Position numbers and translations under genes: made by a program. A stretch of DNA of 32,863 nucleotides from Terriglobia bacterium (GTDB taxonomy: Bacteria > Acidobacteriota > Terriglobia > Terriglobales > Acidobacteriaceae). This document shows, piece after piece, positions 17,476-23,738 of the stretch. The notes under the pieces were generated by a model that saw only the letters and a program-made list of their open reading frames with translations, made no database searches and was not told where the DNA came from. Numbering within the stretch: the stretch's first letter is position 1; every line of letters begins with the position of its first letter. The stretch is taken from NCBI GenBank assembly GCA_020073285.1, contig JAIQFM010000032.1, positions 1-32,863 of the forward strand. The letters are read 5' to 3'.

Positions 17476-18156
17476 ATGCGTATCTTACTGGCAGAAGACG
17501 ACTTACCTTTGGCCCGATATCTCTCTAAGGGCCTCCAAGCGGAGCAATACGTAGTCGACGTCGCGAACAAGGGATCGGACGCCCAGGCGCTGGCCCGGTC
17601 GCATGATTATGCGCTGCTGGTGCTGGACCTGAACCTGCCGGAGGTGGACGGCTTCCAACTCTTGAAGTATGTGCGGCAAAAGAACAGCCAGGTGCCAATC
17701 CTCATATTGACGGCGCGCAATGCGGTTGACGATCGTGTCTCGTGCCTTGATGCCGGCGCCGACGATTACCTCCTTAAGCCGTTTTCATTTTCCGAGCTTT
17801 CGGCGAGGATCCGGGCGTTGTTGCGTCGTCGAACAAAGCCAGTCGAGTCCGTGCTGCGAGTGGCCGATCTTGAATTGGATCGTATCCAGCGGAAGGTTCG
17901 TCGTGATGGACGCAGCATCGACCTGACACAAAAGGAGTTCATGCTGCTGGAGTACATGATGCTCAATGCCGGAAGGCGGGTGACCAGAGTGATGATTGTG
18001 GAGAACGTCTGGAACCTCGCATTCGACACAATGACGAACGTGGTAGATGTCTATATCAATTATCTGCGCAAGAAGATTGACAACGATAAATCCCACAAAC
18101 TCCTCCACACAATCCGTGGCGTGGGATATCAACTTGGACCCACCGAAGACTGTTAA
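17476..18156 (+). CDS. OmpR/PhoB-family response regulator
   Basis: A 226-residue two-component regulator. The receiver (residues 1-115) has the acidic pocket LLAEDD (Asp8, Asp9), phospho-acceptor Asp51 in LLVLDLNLPEVDG, Thr79 and Lys101 (DDYLLKPF). The winged-helix DNA-binding domain (about 128-222) ends VDVYINYLRKKID ... TIRGVGYQL. All phosphotransfer residues are present. I take the ATG at 17476 because the receiver starts there; a frame open further upstream only adds a non-conserved leader. There is no clear ribosome-binding site. A kinase-like gene without a recognisable ATP site follows 18 bases downstream, so the phosphodonor may be another kinase or small-molecule phosphate. Confidence 0.93.
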   Translation: MRILLAEDDLPLARYLSKGLQAEQYVVDVANKGSDAQALARSHDYALLVLDLNLPEVDGFQLLKYVRQKNSQVPILILTARNAVDDRVSCLDAGADDYLLKPFSFSELSARIRALLRRRTKPVESVLRVADLELDRIQRKVRRDGRSIDLTQKEFMLLEYMMLNAGRRVTRVMIVENVWNLAFDTMTNVVDVYINYLRKKIDNDKSHKLLHTIRGVGYQLGPTEDC

Positions 18157-18174
18157 TCAGCCGGCAGATGCCCC

Positions 18175-18858
18175 ATGGCGCCCGATCCCAAAATGACGCT
18201 GCGACCCAACACGGATGTCGACCCGATGGGGCAGTTCACGCGCTTCGTCAACCACGAACTCAGGCAGCCGATCACAGCTCTTCGTGCCAACCTCGAGTTA
18301 GGCGAAATCCAGGCGGAATCTGAAAACGCGCGTCGCCGATTCAGCAGCGCACTCAAGCAGGTGGATCGACTCACTTCCTTACTGCAAGCGATCACGGATT
18401 TGGCGGAGGCGGAATCGCTGAAACCGAGCTCCGAGCGCACGGATCTCGCTGCCGTTGCGCACGAGGCACGAGAGTTGTTTGGACCGTTGTTCGCCGATGC
18501 CGGTTGCCACTTTCACGTTCACGAGGGATGCATCTGGATTGGAGCACCTGCCAAGAGCGTCCGGTTGGCATTCACCAGAACCATCGATCTCTGTTTCGCG
18601 TTGCACGAACCTTCGTCCACGCTGCGAATCGAGGTCTCGCAGTCCGGCTCTCATGCCCTCCTGCGGATCCGACTCGCCGGCCAGTATTCAGAGAGCTGCG
18701 GCGAAGTACTAGATTTATTTGGCGATACCTCCACTCTTGAGAAGCTGCAGTTGCGAGCCGCAACTTCGATGTGGAAAGCCCTCGGGGCAGACCTTAAGGT
18801 CACGGTCACACCTGTGGAAAAAATGCTCGCGATTTCCCTTCCCTTGCTACCAAGCTAG
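18175..18858 (+). CDS. Histidine-kinase-like protein: DHp domain plus degenerate ATPase domain
   Basis: A 227-residue soluble protein with no membrane segment or sensor domain. Residues about 18-82 form a HisKA-like dimerisation helix pair with an H-box FVNHELRQPITALR (His27). The rest is as long as a HATPase_c domain and ends like one (ADLKVTVTPVEKMLAISLPL). I cannot find the N-box Asn, the DxGxG motif or the GxGLG lid, so ATP binding looks lost. It could be a phosphotransfer or scaffold protein, comparable in principle to Spo0B/ChpT-type HPt proteins with degenerate ATPase domains. The gene follows the OmpR regulator by 18 bases, so they are probably co-transcribed. ATG 18193 is an alternative start. 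A decayed paralogue lies at 21890-22404. Confidence 0.75.
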   Translation: MAPDPKMTLRPNTDVDPMGQFTRFVNHELRQPITALRANLELGEIQAESENARRRFSSALKQVDRLTSLLQAITDLAEAESLKPSSERTDLAAVAHEARELFGPLFADAGCHFHVHEGCIWIGAPAKSVRLAFTRTIDLCFALHEPSSTLRIEVSQSGSHALLRIRLAGQYSESCGEVLDLFGDTSTLEKLQLRAATSMWKALGADLKVTVTPVEKMLAISLPLLPS

Positions 18859-19190
18859 CTCAGCCGTGAGAAATCCTGCGAACGGACGTGGCCTAAGCCG
18901 GGGCAACTCTTGCGATGGGCACGGTGCGCACGCCTTCCCCCTCTGGCGACCTGGCGTCTCGGCGATACGTGCGGATGCTCCCCAGGTGGATCGTCGGGAG
19001 GTCCAGTTCGGGTGATTGCGCTGAGGAACTCGGGGTGGAGCGAATGTTGCGGCGATGAAATGAGCACTCGAAGTACCAAACGGGCGGGGGTCTGCCCGAC
19101 TCGGAACCTGGCGTCAGATCCCCACCCGCACTGGCTCAAGTTCCGGCCGTTCCCGCCGATAACCAATGCAGACACAACTGTGAATTCCGC
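18859..19190. other. Intergenic region holding the sigma-28 promoter of the EAL-HDOD gene
   Basis: About 330 bases without a supported gene; short open frames here have arginine/proline/cysteine-rich, unnatural translations. A CGGGC/GCCCG hairpin occurs at 19081-19098, but without a T-run it is a poor terminator. The sigma-28 promoter lies at 19136-19162. Confidence 0.5.
19136..19162 (+). promoter_or_regulatory. Sigma-28 (FliA) promoter
   Basis: TCAAGTTC (19136-19143), exactly 11 bases, then GCCGATAA (19155-19162). The -10 element is a perfect match to the flagellar sigma-28 consensus and the -35 matches the TCAAG/TAAAGTTT form, with the canonical spacing. The EAL-HDOD ATG is 28 bases downstream of the -10 element, giving a leader of about 20 bases. 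Confidence 0.85.
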
Positions 19191-20384
19191 ATGCGATACA
19201 TAGCGCGACAAGCAATCCTCGACACTGAGAGCAACTGCTACGGTTACGAGCTTCTCTACCGCAACGGCTACGAAGCGAGCGCCCATATCGTCGATTGGGA
19301 CCGAGTGCTCAAGGAGACGATCGACAACGTATTCCTGCTGGGGGTTGAAAGCCTGCGGAGATCGCGAAAACTGTTTGTCAATTGCACGCGTGACGTGCTG
19401 GTAAACCAAAGTCTAACCCTGTTCCCGCCCCAAAGCACGGTGCTGGAGATTCTCGAAACCATCGAACCCGACGCCGACGTTCTGCGAGCATGCGGACAAT
19501 TGAAGGCGCAGGGATACACCCTGGCGCTCGACGACTTCGTGGACAACGACCTCACGCGGCCGCTCCTGGACTATGCCGCGATCATCAAAATCGACGTGCA
19601 GGCGACTTCCCCCGCTTGCCAGATCGATCTTGCCCGGAGTTTGGGAGGGAACTTCCGCCTGCTTGCGGAAAGGGTGGAGACGAGAGCCGAATACGACGCC
19701 AGCAAGGAATTGGGATTCACGCTTTTTCAGGGATATTTCTTCTACCGGCCGGAAGTTGTGGAAGTGCGGGACGTATCGGCCCTGAATGTGCGTTACACCC
19801 AACTGCTGGATGTGGTGAACCGTCCGGAGATCGATCTTCGCCGGGCTGAAGAAATCGTCAAATGCGATCCCGCACTCTGCTACCGGCTGCTGCGCTACCT
19901 CAATTCGGCTGCATTCGGCTTCAGATGCAGTATCAATTCCATCCGTCACGCCTTCGCGTTGCTGGGAGACCGAGAGCTGCGCAAGTGGGTGTCGCTCGCC
20001 GCCGTCAGCGTACTGAGCAAGGGGAAAGCGGAAGAACTGCTAACGTCGGCGCTGCTGCGAGCGCGGTTTCTCGAGTTGCTGGCGCCGAAAGCGAAGTGTA
20101 AGCCGTACAACGCATTCCTCGTCGGATTGCTCTCCCTGGTCGATGGCATGGTGGGAATGCCGCTGGCGAAGTTCGTCGATCAACTGCTACTGCCGGCCGA
20201 TACTCGCTGCGCGTTGTTGGGCAGGCCGTGCCGGCTCGAAAAGCTGGCGGCGCTGGCGTTCGCGTATGAGAAAGCCGACTGGAGTCGATGCCAAGCGCTG
20301 GCTTCCGAGCTAGGCACGTCCGAGAGTGCAATTACGGAATGCTACTGGAACGCGGTGAACTGGACGCAGATGCTGTCGGTCTGA
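19191..20384 (+). CDS. EAL-HDOD signalling protein (YuxH/CdgJ type)
   Basis: A 397-residue cytoplasmic protein. Residues 1-200 are an EAL domain: IARQAILD, then GYELLYRNG at the EAL position, FVNCTRDVL, LEILE, LALDDFVDNDL, IKIDVQ, LAERVET and FQGYFF. The Ala of EAL is Leu and the DDFGTGYSS loop is replaced by DDFVDNDL, so phosphodiesterase activity is doubtful. Residues about 205-395 are an HDOD domain (ALCYRLLRYLNSAAFGF, IRHAFALLGDRELRKWVSLAA). Proteins with this architecture, for example CdgJ of Vibrio, influence motility. The gene is preceded by a near-perfect sigma-28 promoter, so it is probably made with late flagellar genes. The ATG at 19191 lacks a strong ribosome-binding site but fits the domain start. 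Confidence 0.9.
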   Translation: MRYIARQAILDTESNCYGYELLYRNGYEASAHIVDWDRVLKETIDNVFLLGVESLRRSRKLFVNCTRDVLVNQSLTLFPPQSTVLEILETIEPDADVLRACGQLKAQGYTLALDDFVDNDLTRPLLDYAAIIKIDVQATSPACQIDLARSLGGNFRLLAERVETRAEYDASKELGFTLFQGYFFYRPEVVEVRDVSALNVRYTQLLDVVNRPEIDLRRAEEIVKCDPALCYRLLRYLNSAAFGFRCSINSIRHAFALLGDRELRKWVSLAAVSVLSKGKAEELLTSALLRARFLELLAPKAKCKPYNAFLVGLLSLVDGMVGMPLAKFVDQLLLPADTRCALLGRPCRLEKLAALAFAYEKADWSRCQALASELGTSESAITECYWNAVNWTQMLSV

Positions 20385-20439
20385 CCCGATGCATCGGCGG
20401 GACGCTTCCATTCTTTCCTGAGCGATGTTGCGCCTCCGC

Positions 20440-20856
20440 TCATGCCATGCCAGGGCCAGAACAGCTCAGCAGGCTGGCGGCGACGCTCGCGAGATCGGTT
20501 AACCGTTGCGGCTTCCGCAGAAAAACGTCCACGCCCTGGCGACGCGCCTCGGTCTCCACCTTGGGCTCATAGTGTCCCGTTAGGACAACTACTTTCGGGC
20601 GCAAATGATGCTCGGCGATCTCTTTCAGCACATCGAAGCCGGCAAGGCCGATGTGCGTCAAAGCCAGATCCGTAATCACCAGGGCATATTCAAAATGATT
20701 GATGAGCGCCACGGCTTCCTCGCGCTCCCGTGCGGAATGGACCTCATAACCCAGACCCACAAAATGCTCCGCCGTCGTGACCAGGAAAGCTTCTTCGTCG
20801 TCAACGATCAGGATGCGCGGCGAGTTGTTTGAAGCGAGGTTGCCGTTCGCTTCCAT
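20440..20856 (-). CDS. Stand-alone receiver (CheY-like) response regulator
   Basis: A 138-residue single-domain receiver. ILIVDDEEAF supplies the acidic pair, LVITDLAL the phospho-acceptor Asp, VVVLTGHYEP the Thr and VDVFLRKPQ the Lys, so all phosphorylation residues are present. No output domain is attached. The start is ATG 20856; an in-frame TTG at 20868 would overlap the upstream gene. The EAL gene ends at 20858, one base before this start, so the two are almost certainly translated together and the receiver may control that phosphodiesterase or pass phosphate on. It is convergent with the EAL-HDOD gene. Confidence 0.88.
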   Translation of the reverse strand: MEANGNLASNNSPRILIVDDEEAFLVTTAEHFVGLGYEVHSAREREEAVALINHFEYALVITDLALTHIGLAGFDVLKEIAEHHLRPKVVVLTGHYEPKVETEARRQGVDVFLRKPQRLTDLASVAASLLSCSGPGMA

Positions 20857-20857
20857 G

Positions 20858-21640
20858 TCATTTCCCAAGAAGTTGCAGGTTTGCCCGCTGCTGTGTCTGT
20901 AAATGCATGACGACGGCGCTGAATGACAACGCAGGACAAAACAAGTTTCCCTGAAACATCGTCATCCCAATGTCACGCAGTGCACCCAGATCCATCTCGT
21001 TGTCGACCCCTTCCGCCACGACTCTGGCGTCGAGTCGCCGTGCCAGGTTTAGGAGGCACTCGACGACAGCCATGCGGGCCGGGTCAGCATGGGCGCCGTG
21101 CACTAAGTAGGCATCGAGTTTAAACACGTCGGGCAGGCAGTCCAGGATCATCTGGTAATTCGAACGTCCCAAGCCAACATCATCGAGGGCGATGCACACC
21201 CCTGCCCGGCGAAGGGCGGCGAGATTGCGCAAGAACTGTGGCTGGTTCCACGCCGGCGCATGTTCCACCACTTCGACCATCAGCGATGTGGCAGGAATCG
21301 CAAACCTCTCCGCGGCAGTCAGCAGGAAGGTCGCCAGATCCGCATCGCGCCCAAGAGAAGACGCGTGCACGTTTATGCCGAGACGAATGTTGATGCCGAA
21401 CTGCGCGTAGGTACGTAGCGCTGTCGCGATGCACTCCCGATCGACCAGAGATTCAGCCTGTTTTCGCCGCACGTAATCGAACAGGAGGTCGGCTTCCTCA
21501 AACAGCGTACCTTCCGGGCCACGCGTCAGGCACTCCAGGCTGTACACCCGTTGGCCGCGGTCGTCGATTTCGAAGACCGGCTGAAATCGGGTGCGCAAGC
21601 CCCCCGGACCGAGAATTGCCGTCAATAGCGGCGCGTTCAT
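20858..21640 (-). CDS. EAL-domain c-di-GMP phosphodiesterase
   Basis: A 260-residue stand-alone EAL domain. Visible catalytic motifs: LECLTR (E-x-L-x-R), LGINVHASSL (Asn), LMVEVVE (Glu), CIALDDVGLGRSNY (the two metal-binding Asp), DVFKLDAYLV (Lys), VVAEGVDN (Glu) and FQGNLF (Gln). With all of these kept it is likely an active enzyme hydrolysing c-di-GMP to pGpG, unlike the EAL-HDOD protein at 19191. The start is ATG 21640 with a weak AGGAAT site. The receiver gene follows after one base. A sigma-28 promoter lies about 240 bases upstream on the same strand, placing it in the motility regulon. No sensory or membrane domain is present, so its input may come through the linked receiver. Confidence 0.9.
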   Translation of the reverse strand: MNAPLLTAILGPGGLRTRFQPVFEIDDRGQRVYSLECLTRGPEGTLFEEADLLFDYVRRKQAESLVDRECIATALRTYAQFGINIRLGINVHASSLGRDADLATFLLTAAERFAIPATSLMVEVVEHAPAWNQPQFLRNLAALRRAGVCIALDDVGLGRSNYQMILDCLPDVFKLDAYLVHGAHADPARMAVVECLLNLARRLDARVVAEGVDNEMDLGALRDIGMTMFQGNLFCPALSFSAVVMHLQTQQRANLQLLGK

Positions 21641-21876
21641 CTATAGATTCCTGTTGCAATCCAAGTTCCGGGAACCGACAGGGGTGCGAACCCCATCGCC
21701 TAAATCATCTTTCCGCACGCCAAAGAAAGCCGCGGACCTTAATTCTCGGACATCCGCATCTGGACCTCGCATGAGGTGCCGGCTCCGAGCGACTTCGCGT
21801 CGCCCTCCACCTTCGTGCCACTCAGCCGGACCGACTAGTCCGGCGCTTCTACGACTCTCAAGCAGCACTATGGCAG
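21641..21876 (-). other. Putative long structured leader of the EAL/receiver transcript
   Basis: About 235 bases between the sigma-28 promoter and the EAL start. As minus-strand RNA it could form GCCGGAC/GTCCGGC (21825-21844, 6-base loop), GGGGT-TCGC-ACCCC (21681-21694) and GTTCC/GGAAC (21665-21675). The open frame across it gives an unconvincing translation. It does not match the c-di-GMP riboswitch consensus as I remember it. Confidence 0.35.
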
Positions 21877-21903
21877 TTATCGGCACACCATCAGGGTTCT
21901 TTA
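21877..21903 (-). promoter_or_regulatory. Sigma-28 (FliA) promoter, minus strand
   Basis: Read on the minus strand: TAAAGAAC (21903-21896), exactly 11 bases, GCCGATAA (21884-21877). The -10 is a perfect consensus and the -35 begins with the consensus TAAAG. The next gene on that strand is the EAL phosphodiesterase starting at 21640. The promoter sits at the left edge of the decayed kinase-like gene. Confidence 0.8.
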
Positions 21904-22404
21904 CTCTCCCGTCGCGCGATTCTCGATCTGGTCGAAATCCGGAGGGAGTCGGATCGGGAGCGCCAGCGATTCACAAAGCTGGTGAAGCAGGTCGATCAGC
22001 TCAGTCGTTGCACGTCGTCTTCGATCTGGCTGACCCGGAGCCAATCAAACCGGGAGCCGAACGAGTGATCTGCCGCGGTCGCGCGAAACACGCGAGAATT
22101 GTTCGGCCCCGTGTTCGCCGATGCCGGCTGCCGCTTTAATGTTCAAGACGGATGCATCTGGATTGGAGCGCCTGAGGAAAACGTTCGGTCGGCACTCAAC
22201 GGGACCGTCGAAGCTTCCGTCGTGCTGTGGAAAACTTCCTTGGTCCCTCGCGAGGGCTCCGGAACCGTTCGCTTGTACTTGGACCATCGAGGAGCTGTAA
22301 CCGCGAACCGCTGCTTCCCTCTGGAAAATGCCGACCTCAAGATCACGGCTACTTCCTCCGAAAAGGTGTTTTCGATTTCCCTCTCCTTGTTCGCTGACGC
22401 ATGA
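21890..22404 (+). pseudogene. Decayed paralogue of the kinase-like protein at 18175
   Basis: Fragments match the kinase-like protein in order. RAILDLVEIRRESDRERQRF and VKQVDQL match RANLELGEIQAESENARRRF and LKQVDRL; LADPEPIKPGAER matches LAEAESLKPSSER; RELFGPVFADAGC and GCIWIGAP are nearly identical; ADLKITATSSEKVFSISLSL matches the C-terminus. Two compensating frameshifts (about 22005 and 22066) interrupt the first half. About 45 residues are missing after GCIWIGAP, and the H-box region at the start is gone. No functional product is expected. The final 102 codons (22099-22404) remain open and could in principle still be translated. Confidence 0.8.
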
Positions 22405-22500
22405 GTGTCGTGAGAAAGAATTAATGTGCGCCTAAGGCGTTCCTAACGTTTTTGTCGTATGCTGCTACCGTTGTTGCCCTCTTAGCCTTGGTCACTCGTC

Positions 22501-23715
22501 ATGAACGCACATATCGATCGACAACCTAAACATGCTCTCATTGTCCTGCCGACGAATACGGAAATCTGCCGCGAAATCGTCGAGTCGCTCGCAACCCAAA
22601 ACTGCTTTTTCACCGAATCGAGCGGTGGCGCGGAGGCACTCAGCCAAATCGAAAACACTCGCTTCGATCTGGTGATCCTCGACCGCTGGCTCCCCGATCT
22701 CGACAGCACGGACGTGCTTCGGTTGATTCGCGAGCAACTCCCCGATGTCGCCCATGTCATGGTAGACAGCAGGACGGGCGAGATCGTCGAGCAACGTCAC
22801 TGCGATAACCTGCTGCCGGTGCTGCTGCGTTCGATGCGGACTGTCCAGCGGTCCGCCGCCATCATGGCATCCGATGGACGATCGATTGGAGAGCTACAGC
22901 GCACGGCGACAGCCTGCGAGCCGCTTCCCGGCGTGGCGGGGACAGGCAAATCGAGTGAGGAACTCGCTTCCCTGGTCCGACTCGTAGCACGACGATCGAC
23001 AACGGTGCTGATTCAAGGTGAAAGTGGGACCGGCAAGGAACTCATCGCGCGCGCCATACACCAGCTAAGCCCGCGTTGCGCGTCACCTCTGGTGGTAGTG
23101 AACTGCGCTGCCATTCCGGAATCGTTGCTGGAGTCGGAATTGTTCGGGCATGTCCGAGGGGCCTTTACAGGAGCCATGCAGTCGCGCGTCGGCCGGATTC
23201 ATGCCGCGCACCTCGGTACCCTGTTCCTGGATGAGATCGGCGACCTGCCTTTGGGCATGCAGGCGAAGCTTCTGCGCTTTTTACAGGAGGGAGAAGTACA
23301 GCGCCTGGGAAGCGAAGATGTTATCCGTGTCGATGTGCGCGTGATCACGGCCACGAACCTGGAACTCGAGAACCGATGCGAGTCGGGGCTTTTCCGGCAC
23401 GATCTGTACTATCGGCTGGCCGTGTTTCCGCTGCACATTTCACCTCTACGGGAACGCAGCGAGGAAATTATCCCGTTGGCCGAGCACTTCTTGGGCCAGC
23501 TCTGCCGCGAAAGCGGCATGCGGCCGGCAAATCTGGACCCGGAGGTCTTCCCGTACTTGCTGGAGCACTCATGGCCCGGCAACGTCCGGGAGTTGCGCCA
23601 TTGCCTTGAACGGGCCTTCATTATGGCGGACGGCGACAGTGTGTTACGGCTCGGACATTTCCACTTCGGCAATATTGAGAAAAATCTTAGGCAAAAATTG
23701 CCTCAATTGGCATAG
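22501..23715 (+). CDS. Sigma-54-dependent activator lacking a DNA-binding domain (FlgR-like)
   Basis: A 404-residue NtrC-family protein. The N-terminal receiver-like domain (about 10-115) keeps Asp61 in FDLVILDRWLPDLD, but the acidic pocket is PT instead of DD/ED and the Thr/Lys positions are not recognisable. The AAA+ domain (about 145-385) is complete: Walker A GESGTGKE, the sigma-54-contacting GAFTGA loop, Walker B GTLFLDEIGD, FRHDLYYRLAVF and SWPGNVREL. The protein ends 20 residues after this domain with no Fis-type helix-turn-helix. Flagellar activators such as Helicobacter FlgR also lack this domain and act from solution. It sits just upstream of a sigma-54 promoter candidate and the flagellar operon. 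The ATG at 22501 has no strong ribosome-binding site. Confidence 0.9.
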   Translation: MNAHIDRQPKHALIVLPTNTEICREIVESLATQNCFFTESSGGAEALSQIENTRFDLVILDRWLPDLDSTDVLRLIREQLPDVAHVMVDSRTGEIVEQRHCDNLLPVLLRSMRTVQRSAAIMASDGRSIGELQRTATACEPLPGVAGTGKSSEELASLVRLVARRSTTVLIQGESGTGKELIARAIHQLSPRCASPLVVVNCAAIPESLLESELFGHVRGAFTGAMQSRVGRIHAAHLGTLFLDEIGDLPLGMQAKLLRFLQEGEVQRLGSEDVIRVDVRVITATNLELENRCESGLFRHDLYYRLAVFPLHISPLRERSEEIIPLAEHFLGQLCRESGMRPANLDPEVFPYLLEHSWPGNVRELRHCLERAFIMADGDSVLRLGHFHFGNIEKNLRQKLPQLA

Positions 23716-23723
23716 GTTGTGCA
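23707..23723 (+). promoter_or_regulatory. Candidate sigma-54 (-24/-12) promoter
   Basis: TTGGCATAGGTTGTGCA has the invariant GG (23709-23710) and GC (23721-23722) separated by exactly 10 bases, with a TGGCA -24 core and GTGCA at -12. It overlaps the last codons of the activator gene and precedes the FleS-like kinase. The predicted start, about 23734, is only about 5 bases before the kinase ATG, which would make the message nearly leaderless. Confidence 0.6.
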
Positions 23724-23738
23724 GTTCAGATCTGTGTA

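Noticed and set aside
20386-20397. Perfect palindrome CCGATGCATCGG between convergent genes
   Set aside because: No loop and no T-run, so not a convincing terminator; small enough to be chance.
21681-21694. GGGGT-GCGA-ACCCC resembling a tRNA T-arm
   Set aside because: No acceptor stem, anticodon arm or CCA end can be placed around it.
21641-21886. Minus-strand 81-codon frame in the leader of the EAL gene
   Set aside because: Start codon lies on the sigma-28 -10 element, so it would not be on the transcript from that promoter; translation looks random.
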